A stretch of 64,000 nucleotides of DNA from Metallyticus violacea (Eukaryota; Arthropoda; Insecta; Mantodea; Metallyticidae): contig CM060831.1 in assembly GCA_030762175.1 (NCBI GenBank), positions 143,851,001 through 143,915,000 of the forward strand, written 5' to 3'. Shown one piece after another: positions 21,971 through 33,155 of the stretch. Below the pieces are notes generated by a model that was not told the DNA's origin, ran no database searches, and was given only the letters and a program-made list of their open reading frames with translations. A program made the translations under genes and the position numbers. The first letter of the stretch is position 1, and every line of letters starts with the position of its first letter.

Positions 21971-22859
21971 AAACATATGCAAGAGTCCTGAGGAACACCT
22001 TTGCACTACTCTCTATATTTTAAGGTTCATTATCTTTCTGTATTCAATATTGATGTGCATATGTTTAAAGTAGTTTAATCGTGTGGATATTTTGAATATT
22101 TTTTTTTTCTGGAGCATAGTTCCAATAGATCTCTATGCACTCTGGAAATACTGGTGTCATATAGGCCTTTGGGGTATATAAAGAATCATACCACAACGAG
22201 CATATGATTATCTTTCTTTACGAGCAACGGTAAGCTATTCTCAGGTTACTATTAACTCTCGCAGTAGTAGGCCATTTGGTATCTATCACCTTGTCGAATG
22301 TAAAACTCCGGTACAACCCCTAGTAGTTCCGCATCCTGGCATCACATGTGTGTGATAAGTTGCATACACGGCACGGCGATTCTCGCTAATGATTTATATT
22401 TCTCACGGACATTTTTAATAATGTGGCAAAGAGGACTGGGTGCTTGTTTTATTCTGGGGCTTCCGGGTGCAAAAATTGGTAGTAACTCTCTCTTTATGAC
22501 TCTGTAGGGAAGAAACTCCAAGTTATAAATTACAGCAACTTAGCAAAAAAATGATCTCCCCAAGGGTCCTTTAGAGGGTATTTTTTTCCGTGAAGTGTGT
22601 GAGGTAAAGTTTATTTTTGTAGAAGCTACCATTTGTTAACGCAAATGACTAGTGAATGAGATTTGCATTCTCTAGATCTATGCTTTCTAATTAAATGAAA
22701 GGCAGCTATTATTTTTAACTATAATACTGTTATCTCTAGAGGATTTTGGAAGAAGTTCATTTGAAATATAATATTTATTGTAATAAATAAAATTCTAAAC
22801 TTCGATTAGGAAATGGCATATAATATTTATGTAGTCCATCATTTTCCTGTCTGACCATG
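21971..22859. other. No recognised gene
   Basis: AT-rich with small GC-richer patches and no recognisable repeat. Confidence 0.45.
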
Positions 22860-23825
22860 TCAGGCAGCTGATAGAATAAAGTAAAGGTATACTTTTTCAA
22901 TGTAATCTCCCTTTGCTTCAATGCAAATTTCACACCTCTGCATAATATTTCTATGGCTCTAAAGATAGTCCGAAATTTCTGAAAAATGCGTCCTTCAACC
23001 CATTATCGCCTTGAAAGTAAAATTTAACTTTTGAAAACAGGTAATAGTTGCTGAGGGCAAGATTTGGGGTATAAAGTGGATGATTTAGCTCGTAGAAACC
23101 ATACGTGTTCACAACAGCTGTGTGAACATTGCGTTGTCGTGCAGCAGACGAACTCAGTTCCATTCCGCGCCTCTTTTAATTGATGGCTATGCGCAATTCA
23201 TGCAGGAGCACAGCACATAACTTCCCAATCACCGCTGTATTACTTTATTTTACAACTATCATCAGATTTCCTATGCAGTCCCAACATTTTTTCGTCATGA
23301 TTTTCGTAGACCTTAACCTTTCTAAACGGTGCTTCGCTCTTCTTCTGTCACTCCAATTATTCTGTTTAGGAAAAACATAATAAAGAACCATAATTTTGTC
23401 TCCTGTTAAAATAGATTCCAATAATGTCCTCTCGTTATCGTGGAAAAAATTTAAAACCTTCTGACAACATTCCACGCGCATTTGCATTTGAACTGCTGAG
23501 AGAAACAAACTGACATTCATCTGATGCATATGCACAGCTGTTTTAGAACGTAACAAAGTGCAGCTTATCTTTTGTCTTACGCCTGTCACTCAAAGCTTCC
23601 TTCTCAACAAGGGAGATGTATTGTGTCAAAACATATACCGGACTATCCCTACGTGCGTCATCTTTAAGGCCCTCTCTGCTTAAACGAAATAATTTAAACA
23701 ATTTCTTCATAGTGGAATATGAAGGGAAAAATTTCCCATACACACCATCAAGGCCTAGTTTAATATCACAGGTGAACGTTCTTTATTATTTAAAAATGTA
23801 ATCACGGCTCTAAATTCGAAGTTGA
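22860..23825 (-). pseudogene. Decayed mariner transposase, nearly full span
   Basis: On the minus strand the order of landmarks is: EFRAVITFLNNKERSP (N-terminal helix-turn-helix) near 23820; VCMGNFSL...SY near 23740; a long middle frame; LLESILTGDKIMVLYY near 23410, where the family has VTGDETWV(H/L)YY around the first catalytic Asp; and ELNHPLYTPNLALSNYYLFS near 23085-23030, where the family has HPPYSPDLAPCDYHLF with the second catalytic Asp. Here that Asp is replaced (LSNYYLF). The tail near 22880 has a REITLKK segment resembling the usual ...QGDYVEK end. Several stops and frameshifts make it non-functional. Confidence 0.82.
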
Positions 23826-26803
23826 ACATCACAGTTTATTATGCAACACGTTTGACAAATGAGCTTCTTTAAGCAAATGAATGGCGTCGCCGAATGTATC
23901 AATCATGAACACAGTAGCTTGAAACATGATCTTTATGGTAGTTCGGAAACTTATAAAACGCACCTTGTAATAATCGATTATTATTTAAAACATAATTCAG
24001 ATGATATGAAATAAAAGTATTTCAACGAGAAAAATATTTAGGTTACAGCCTTCAAGTTTCTTGATCGTTTCAAAAAACTTAAAAGACTGTTAGCATTGTC
24101 CAAATTCTTGCCAAACTTTTTAATGATGATTCTATAGATTAATTATAGGCGTAAATGGGATATCCCTCAAAGTTTGAACTGAGTATAAAAACCTAAAAAT
24201 AACAAAATGAATTAGAAGCTAAACGTGTATATTTTATGTTTAATATTACAATTTTAAATGCTTCCGCAGCTACCCTATTCATTCGAACTCGCTCCCTCGG
24301 ATCGACACATGTTCCCGAAACTCAAACATTTTCTGATTGATACAAACTTCAGTCAAATGAAGAGATCATACTAAGAGGTAACGCGATTTTGAGTGCCTCG
24401 AAGAAGCCTTTCCGTTAGTGAGAAATGTTGGAGCAAGTACGTCGAACTTAAAGGACAATGTCGGAAAATAAAGTTCGTTACAATACTGAATTTGTTCAAT
24501 TAATATCAAACCAACTTCGTAACATAAGCTCATCATACCTCGTAGCGTGGGATTGCTTTGTTTATATATCAGCTTTAAAATGCGTTACACCAGTCTTGCT
24601 GCTTAGCTTGTATTGAGGGGAGTGGCAGTGCTGGACTTTGCTAGTAGATAGGAAGGAGGAAGAGGGAGTAGGTAAGTTTTTAAACAAATTGAGATAACTC
24701 ATATCGGAAGAGGCAGAGAATCGGGGAGGGGGTAGGTGAACACGAGTGACAATATTTTTGTACATATACGTGAAGGAGTGTAAGTTATTTATTTGTGTAT
24801 TGTTTCTTTTCTGTTTATGTCATTTAGACATTTAAAAAGTATATTATATATTGCTCCTTTTTCATTTATTTATTTACACGTATTGAGTGTCTCTTAATAA
24901 TTAAATATTAGTTTGTGCAGTTTCATGTATTTTAGTGTATTGGAAAAGCACGTACATCCTAGTACCTGTGCCACATGAATGAGTTAGATACGTAAAAATA
25001 CATTTTGTAAATAAACATACTACTACCACTACTAGTTTACTGCTGAGTAGCAAGAATTCAGTGTGAATCAACGACAAATATTTCACTACAAACCTTATAC
25101 TTGTACACACACTCTCACAATGCCAAACCTTTTATGATTATAATACTTCCGCATATAAATACTGCTCTCTCAATTATTACAGGTAACAAGAGAACCATAA
25201 CTGACAACCCAGAGGGGAGCCAATTACAGCGAACGCACTCTTTAGCACGTTCCGCCTTCATAGCTGTTAGAAATATATTTCCATTCGTAATATTAGGATT
25301 AAAGTCTAATTGTATGGCACAAGGGCTGAAACTGGCTGATAACATTTTTGTATATCAGTTTCCTATAGCATTTTGTTTCTGTTATCCAAATCTCATTATA
25401 GGTTTCGATATAACATTGAGAACGTTTTAATTAGGCAAGTATGCTCTCTCTATCAGGTACATGAGAATATAAAACTACATCGAACTCCCTGCCGATCATG
25501 ACTGTAGTGTTGCAGTAGGTTTTAAACTGTTTTTGCCCTAAACTAAAAACAAAAAACCACTGAGTTGTTTCATAAAGATATTTGATTATAGTAAGTAATT
25601 TTTCGTTAAAAATCTGCCAATGGGGGTTCGCTATGACGTTATAATCATTTCAGTGGCCACAGCATTTTGGGCCTGACAGCGCACTAATTCTACTCCCGGC
25701 TCCCGTGTAGTCAAACAGTTTTTATTTCGCGTTATTACAAAATGAAGAGAAGCGATAACGCTCGCAGTGAAAAAGAAGGGGAAACAAAAAGCCAAATGCA
25801 GAATATGACCATAACCACTAATGGATTGGTATTTTATGTTCAAAACAGTGGTATAAAAACAATCATATTGGTAAAAGAGGCTGCTCTTTTAATCGTTCTC
25901 TTCCTCTTTTTCCACTCCCTCCCACTGTTTTCATCCCTCCATACTGTGTCTCACTCCAGACTTAAAACGATTATACCAGATTTCCGCTACAGTCCAACAG
26001 AAAAAAAAAAAAAATTAATTTTGGAAATGATAAATGGCGGGTTTCGCGTACGTAGAAGGTGGCTTTACCGATTTCACGCGAATTTAAACGGAAAGAAATA
26101 TTGTGCCAATAAATATGGTACAGCGCTGCGGTGGCGGGAGAGGGGTGCTACTGTTACGAAATTACCTCCACGTGGGAAATTTTGCTTAATGTAGAGCGCG
26201 CGAATGTAGCAGTCAGCATCATCATCAATGCGCTGCAATAACAATGTTAGTATTTTTTGGTGTTTTCCGGGTAAACGCAGCGAAAGCATGGCAAAATACT
26301 GGAAAAAAAATGGCATAATGGAAAGCGGTTCAGTAAATGGCTTCCATATAGCCTCGTATGGTGCATTAAAATCAATTTGAAACTATCTCTTCGCTATATA
26401 ACAGGAATTATATCTTTTGGTGTTGAGATTTGTATTTCAATTAAACAGATATATGGAACAGAAAACACCTTCTTTTCTTTTTTTGAACTTTCAAGTTAGT
26501 AGGAAACAAAAACCAGACACAGAAATATCCAGATATTCAATATTAAAATTATTAAAACTCCCGGCACTTTCAAACAATTTTCAATTGGAGCACATGGCCA
26601 GAAAAGCTGAAATTAAGATTATTGAGCCCTATGTTCTCTATGTCTAACACTTACTCATTGCCTAACACATGCATTTAATTTCAATGTAACATTTTACTCA
26701 ATTCCTTCAAGATACTCCTCGTGGGATGGCGAAATTCCAAATTCCAAAATTCCAAATTCCACATAGCAGAAACATTTGATGATGTGTTTTCCCTAAGTAC
26801 TGC
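23826..26803. other. AT-rich spacer, no gene recognised
   Basis: Three kilobases with no recognisable repeat or gene. The longest frame, 25742-26194 (150 codons), is low in complexity (Lys-rich, a poly-A tract gives KKKK, a Leu/Phe run) and crosses strong composition shifts, so I treat it as chance. 26736-26760 has a small tandem AAATTCC repeat. Confidence 0.5.
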
Positions 26804-27072
26804 ATCGCCACAGGTGGCCGAGGTAGTTATGGCGCGGACTCATAAACGGGAGGTCTAGGATTCGAATCCCGCCAGGACCATCCTTCCTGACTGAGATTTT
26901 TTCCAGGTTTTCCTCAGTCCTCATGAGGTACCCTAAACTTAGGCCTGGAACGATTCCTTCCTTAAAAAAAAATCCTTTTCCAATATATCATTTCATCTCA
27001 TGTATCATCAGTGTTTATCGCCTGTGGTGCCTCTGTAGCAAAAACGGGCATTAAACACCATTCATTCATTCA
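26804..27072 (+). mobile_element. tRNA-derived SINE, family 1 (copy f)
   Basis: The head has GTGGCCGAGGTAGTTATGGC and GGATTCGAATCCCGCC. The body lacks the AAATGCCGGGG part. The tail AACGGGCATTAAACACCATT runs into three ATTC repeats, showing the simple-repeat 3' tail usual for LINE-mobilised SINEs. No clear duplication was found. Confidence 0.93.
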
Positions 27073-27258
27073 GGCAGTGCTACCAGTTCAAAATGGCTGA
27101 ATTCAACATTCATAACAATAGACAAAGTTCTACTGTCAATATTGCCACATGTAAGGCCGAGGGGAGCTTTAGTATGTGGTCAAAATTATTGTGAGAAAAG
27201 TAATTTTTATTTTCTTGAATATTTTATACTTCTGTATAGCTCTGCGGAATTAGAAAGT

Positions 27259-28088
27259 TCTAAGTTATTAAATAAAAATTCATCTGACTTAACACTTCCG
27301 ATGTCGGCTTAAGGGATTTTTACCGTGACATAATCTTCTGCTTAGCAACAAGCTGAACTTAGTACAATCACGAATGCTAGGGAAAACCCCTAACACCTAC
27401 GTATTCTCTTTTCATTGCTCACTACAATTTAAACCTAGGATCTTGGTTTCCATATTTGTTATATGTTACATCATATGTAAAGACTCCCCCTCGGCGGTCG
27501 CAAAGCAGAGGAGGCGCGCTTTCTTCCCTCTTCGCTCGATGCACCGAGCGCTGGTGCTCGCCGCTCGGCAACCTCGGCTCTGGTGACATCGCCCCAAAGG
27601 TAAGGGCCCTGTAGGTCTTTGTGGCTAGACGTGCAATAGTTAAACCGTTATTTACTCAGCAATAACGGTACAGGCTAAAACTACAGTCCCCTTAGTTCAG
27701 GCCATTAGTGAGACAAGTGGTGGAGGCGCCGGGCACTTACCTTTGAGGCGATGTCACCAGAGCCTAGGTTGCCGAGCGGGGAACAGCAGAGAGGTGGGTC
27801 GAGCGAAGAAAGCATGTCTTATGACTCTGCTGCTTCATAATATAGCTTAGCTACCCCTGAGGGGGTCTTTGCATTATGATGCAATATTTACCAAATATGG
27901 TGCACTGACGCCCTAAGTTTAAATGAAAAGAGTGTGTGAAGGTGTTAATGTCTTTCCCTAGCATCCGCGATGGTACTAAGTTCAGCATGTATCATCTTGT
28001 TGCTGAGCGGAAGATTGTGTCATGGTAAACCCCCTTAAGCCGTCATTGGAAGTGGTAAACCAAATGGATTTTTATTTAATAACTTAGA
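27259..28088. repeat. 830 bp near-palindrome (long inverted repeat)
   Basis: The left arm 27259-27609 and right arm 27731-28088 are reverse complements along their length with scattered differences and small indels. The spacer is 121 bp and contains its own hairpin, ACCGTTATT at 27644-27652 with AATAACGGT at 27661-27669. The outer edges are TCTAAGTTATTAAATAAAAA. The inner parts are GC-rich and strongly conserved (GCTCGGCAACCT, CTGGTGACATCGCC, CAAAGGTAAG). No flanking duplication and no coding frame common to the arms was found. It could be a foldback-type element or an inverted duplication; if transcribed it would fold into a long hairpin. Confidence 0.88.
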
Positions 28089-28870
28089 CCATATATTAAA
28101 TTAATGCATCTCTCGGTCGTACAGTTGACAATATAATGTAAAAGAAATTGCTAATAGCTTTTATATGTATATAGACCTGATAAGATTCTATCTAAAAGTT
28201 TGGAAGTAAAAGAAGTAATTAAGAAACTGGACATGTAAAACAATTATTTTAAGAAGGATCATGAATCAGCCACCATGAATTATTTGTATAATATTATGAC
28301 AAAATATTGCAGTATAAAATGTGTAAAACGATGCAATATTGCATGCAGATAATATTCAGTACAAAAAGGGACTTTAATTTTTAACAACCATTATAGTAGC
28401 AAAAACACAGGCATAAAAAAAAAAAAAAAACTAAACTCCCAGAGAAACTGAGATTAGCGAAACGTATATAGTAACGGAAATATATATTTAAACATAACCA
28501 ATTTCAATCCTGTTTAATTGCCTGGAAATATGCACAAGGTAGCAAAAGGTGCTTAAAACAAAGACTAGTCGCATATACATAAGCATGACAGAAATTCGAA
28601 AAGGAGGTAGGTTCAAACTTTTATAATTGTATGCTGCTATGAATGAGAACTATTTCATAAACATATAGAGCAATATTTAAGTAATTAAATTGAAATAACG
28701 ACAAAAACTATTTTGCCGAATAGGATATTTAATTTATTTAATATTTATAATGAGCTACTCTATTCTTAAAGAAACGATTGAAATATGTATCGTGTCCTCA
28801 TTCCGCAACGCAATCAGGATTTGTATTCACTAATAGAAACCGGTTGACCTTCAATGGAAGTGCGATTACT
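28089..28870. other. AT-rich spacer
   Basis: Nothing recognisable; a 15-base poly-A lies near 28420. Confidence 0.5.
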
Positions 28871-28990
28871 GGTAAGAATGGAGCTAAAATTCCGCTAACG
28901 CAGGCAATTGATCTTGCTCAGTCAAGTTTATCACACAACCGTTTCAGTTGAATTTATGTGGGAAGTAAGTGTTAAGCTCTGTAATTTATA
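28871..28990 (+). repeat. Fragment shared with 11925-12040
   Basis: GTAAGAATGGAGCTAAAATT and CCGTTTCAGTTG match the region upstream of the DDE transposase head at 11925. The coding part is not present. It is probably a short relic of the same transposon family. Confidence 0.55.
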
Positions 28991-30046
28991 TTTAAGTATT
29001 GTCGAGTATATCGAGACTAGCTTGTGGTTAACAATCTGTAGGAAAACCTTCCTTTTTGAAGTAATAAAATACGAACAATATGAATTGTTATGAATATGAA
29101 TGTTATGAATATCTGTGCACGCATATGTGAATATTGAACATTTTAACATGGAAAGACGGGTATAATGTCCATAAGACCAGGTGGTTACTGACTGGAAAAT
29201 TACATTGAGCGAAATTAAATTAATTGATAGCTGACGGGCATATAAACCTCTCCAATTATAACGTTGCTTTCAAAATCTATCTAGAATATTTTGAGATAAT
29301 TTAAAAGATATATACAAAAGCAAAATTGGAACGATGGTAAACAACAAAGACGATAGCAATTAACTGTAAAAAATAAACCTTATTAAGAAATAATAAGGTA
29401 ATAAAACAAACAAAAGAAATGTTACAAAGAAAAGAAAGGAATACCAGCACCGCTTAGTAAATTATAGCGGAAATGCACAAAGAACAGAAGACGTGGGGAA
29501 AAACTGGGTACAAAACATATAAAATGAGCTGAAGATAAAAAGTAAAATAAAATAAAAGTGAAAGCAATCTTTAAAACAACGATGGAAAAGAAAACGTATA
29601 AACGAAAGCTCGACGTGGCTTAAACAGAAGACAGTGTAGTTATGAGGAGAAGAAAGGTAAATTGGGCACAAAAATTAAATTTATAATAGAAAAAGATGTT
29701 TCTTAAATGGATTAAAATACAGAATTTTTGTAGTAAAATTAAGTCAGATGTTGAAGAAGAAAATACAAACAGCGAAGCAAAAATCCCGATTTATTTGCTA
29801 ACATTAAAAAATATAACATTTATGAATGTAAATACTGAACCCTTACATTTATTTATATTATTGAATGATCTAATGAAGTCTTAAATTGAACTACAACATA
29901 TTAAACACAATTTTTAATGTTCTAAAGCATTTATAATAAACTATTTAATTATTACCATACATTTATTCTTAAAAATAGCATGAATTTCAAAAAGTACAAA
30001 AGAAGTGTGCATGGTAGTGTGAATATGATAGATACTTCTTCGGGAA
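28991..30046. other. AT-rich spacer
   Basis: No gene or repeat recognised. Runs of A-rich sequence at 29340-29660 give chance frames only. Confidence 0.5.
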
Positions 30047-30066
30047 AATAAAAAAAAAAAAAAAAA

Positions 30067-30113
<47 letters not shown>
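30047..30113. repeat. Poly-A followed by (AAT)n
   Basis: A run of about 20 A leads into AAT repeats. Poly-A grading into a trinucleotide repeat is often left by an old retroelement tail, but nothing recognisable precedes it. Confidence 0.93.
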
Positions 30114-30115
<2 letters not shown>

Positions 30116-31107
30116 TACTATCCCAATTGAATTGAAAAATGTAAAATTGTTAACTGTAATTTGAGCATTTCAGACACCTGTTGATGAAACAAGCATCATG
30201 AGCTACATGGATACGATGAAGCCACGTCCGTTTATTTTATTTCCGCTAGAGTTCATTGATCTGTATACTCTGCGAATGCTTTTTTCTCTTAACACTTCCT
30301 CTCTACCTAAAGTTCTTCCCTAGTCCATGTATTTCGGTGAAAACTTTTTGTGGAATGGAGTACTGAAACCAACCCATTTCCCTTTTGCTCACTGCACGTT
30401 GATGCACCAAGAAAGTTCTAAACACCCAACTCTTATTACACAGCATTACAGAGAAGCTAACATTATTCCAAATGGTATGCAATTACATTGTTTGTTTAGT
30501 ACGAAATGTTTGCTACGTCATTTTATTAGACTCCTGCATAAACTGATAGTACAGTATGTACAGTAGGAACGGCCTGGGTATTTAGCGAAAACGAATTCTG
30601 AGTGTGCATGTCACGAAATTGACTCTACTGCCTGTATTATCCTACATATGACTCTGCACAAATAAACGGGTGCCATAATTAAATACGAACTAAGAACATT
30701 TATTGCAACGTTTTAAATAAATTGAACAGTTATGTAACTTATTCCGAATTCTAATAATAATAATGATTATTACCGAATGTAAGCATTCCGAAATATTTAC
30801 TATTAACGCTAAAGTTTAAGTCACGGATTGGTGGCACTACTCGCTCTTGTGAATTTAAAGCCTGCGATAATTTTCTGGTTACGGCAATGATACAAATTTT
30901 GATGTTAAACCCAATTCCTTAGAATATTTCTGATCAAATGACCCTAGAAGTTCCAAGTTCATATTTATTCACTTCTGGAAAAACTTAAAATACTTAGAGG
31001 TGCTCCGCCGTATAATAATTAATAGTGACACTAAAACGAACCATGTAGTTCTTTCTTCGCTACTGCTACTACTACTTCAAGTTATGTTAGGTTGTTCATA
31101 CAAGGGT
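30114..31107. other. No recognised gene
   Basis: AT-rich; the 79-codon frame at 30327-30566 is unrecognised. Confidence 0.45.
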
Positions 31108-32200
31108 GGGTCATTAAGTAACCCACACTTTTTGTTTAAAAAAAAGTTTAATAGTTTAGACAAAATAATTCATACATAATAATGGCACATCCCTTAGTCA
31201 ATTTTCAACAAAGGAGGCTAGTCTCTCAACACATTTCTCCCTTTGTGGCACGAATTTAAATATACCCTGTTTATAGAAATCCGTCTTTTGCGAGTATAGT
31301 CATCTGTGCATAACCGATCGAGCTTCGTCGCAATTGAAGCGTTGTCGCCTAGGAATTTCTTCATTGGGTCAAACAGACGAAAGTCCGGACTGCATGGTGG
31401 GTGCCGAAGCACCTCCTGACCAAATTTCACGATTTTGGTAAGGACAGAAACCGCAGCATGAGGACGAGCATTGTTATGAGGTAGTCTGACATTTACAGCT
31501 TTGCGTTTATCAGGAAGGACACAAAACAACCTCATCAATGCTTTTTCATACAATGCAGCATTCACAGTGGTTCTTTGTGTGCGATTAAAAATTGTACCAG
31601 CAGAACACGGTCACTAGAGCTTTTTTCGCAGATTGCGTCACCTTGAATTTCTTCTTTGCTGGAGAATCGGGATGTTTACACTGCATTGACGCCTGCTTTG
31701 TTTCAGGCGTGTAGTGGTGACAGACAGTCACGACATGCTCTTCTGCAGCATAACGCCGTAAGTGGTCCAAGCACGTCATCATTCGCTCGCCTTTCTAGCC
31801 ATCTGTCAAGTCCTTCGGTGTCCGCGGGCTCTAACTTTACGAAAACTCAGTACTTCATGCACGATATCTCACACCGTACTGTCAGAAACGTTGAACAACT
31901 CTCACAAAGTTCGCAGATCGCCGGTTGTTCAGATTTGTATTTTCGTTGGCTTTGACATTTCGTTGACTTGCAGTTGTTACTGGTCGTCCGGAATGTGGCG
32001 AATCTACAGGTTCACCGGCCTCTTTCAAAGAATGTGCAGCATCTGTCCAGTCTGCCCCATATACGTCCAACATTTCCCTGCGTATTCACTCGGGTTTTGT
32101 GCTTTCACCCACAAAAAACAGACTACACCTCTTTACTGTTTACAAGTTGACGACGATAACATGCGCGCCATCATTGCGACGTAGTTCTCGCTTCTTCACA
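31108..32200 (-). pseudogene. Decayed mariner transposase with one terminal repeat
   Basis: Minus strand. The 3' edge (plus-strand GGTGGGTCATTAAGTAACCC near 31110) looks like a mariner terminal repeat. Landmarks in order from 32200 downward: REMLDVYGADW...AAHSLKEAGEPVD (helix-turn-helix linker) near 32080-32000; VCHHYTPETKQASMQCKHPD near 31720-31665, matching the HYxPETKxQSxxWxHP stretch after the first catalytic Asp; PHNNARPHAA near 31480, containing the second Asp position changed to Asn; and EVLRHPPCSPDFRLFDPMKK near 31430-31370, with the D34D-type region. Frameshifts separate these. The other terminal repeat was not found, so the 5' end is truncated, close to 32264 where another element starts. 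Confidence 0.85.
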
Positions 32201-32263
32201 AGAGCTACACTTGATCAAACATGTGAAGACAGAAGACTCATCCATAAAAGATGTTACATACAT

Positions 32264-33155
32264 AGCCCGGAAGTTCAGGCATTTATTTTGGTTAAAATAG
32301 GTACGCAAAAATACTGAAAATAGGCAGTTATATAATTAAAATGGACTTTTATTAAAAGTGAAAACGGAGAGCAATTATTAATGAAAATAGGTATTTAAGA
32401 TACTTTATCAAACAATTGAAGTACTTAGCTTGTTACAAGCAACAATAATATGATTTTCTAAGATATTCAACTGTCATAGTCAGCCACTTGTCAAAGAGAA
32501 TATTTTTCCTCATGAAAAAAAAAGTCCTACTTTCACTGAAGTGATTGGGGCATATTTAAAACAAACTATTTCGGAAGGACTCATACCAGTTACAACAGAA
32601 CATTCATCTTTCAGGACATCATGGAAATGTTGATCAAGACAAAGTAAAGTGGTTGTGAATAGTCCTGGTGAATGAGAAACAGATATGCAATGGTTTCTGG
32701 TCGAGTTCATGTTCTGTTTATGCGTTTATAGCAGAATTATGTTAGTATTTCTCTTTCTTCCGTACTGAACACATTGTAGGAAATGTTTATTGCACAGTTG
32801 TACCGCTCTCAGCTTTCACGCTTGCAATTTTTGTTACATTTATACAGCTGAGAAATTACTCCCACCACACATTTCTTAGAATTGTATCGCGCATATCGAT
32901 ACAATGTCATTCGCCAGGACAACTCAAAACTACAGTACTTCCCTCATCCTGCATATTCCCCGTATTCGTAGGCCCGAGGTAACAGTGCGTTCCTTTCACT
33001 ACTGAAGGTTATGCTATTTAAAGAGCTTAAGTGAATGGGTTGAGGAGAAAGTTTTTGACTGCATGAAAATAAATAAATGTATAACAAGATTCTCAATAGA
33101 TATTTTTGTGCCAAGTCATTTTTATAACTTTATTCATTTTGATATATTGACATGT
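32264..33155 (-). mobile_element. 1.1 kb terminal-inverted-repeat element, copy 2 (truncated)
   Basis: The reverse complement of copy 1 (19458-20574). It begins with AGCCCGGAAGTTCAGGCATT at 32264 and aligns through the inner inverted pair (GAATAGTCCTGGTGAAT at 32657 and ATTCGCCAGGAC near 32909) to about 33155, beyond which similarity fades; the opposite terminus is lost. A 9-bp perfect hairpin, ATTGTATCG with CGATACAAT, at 32881-32905 corresponds to an imperfect hairpin in copy 1. Confidence 0.72.

Noticed and set aside
25742..26194. 150-codon open frame on the plus strand
   Set aside because: Low-complexity, crosses a poly-A tract and sharp composition changes, no recognisable motif; best explained by chance.
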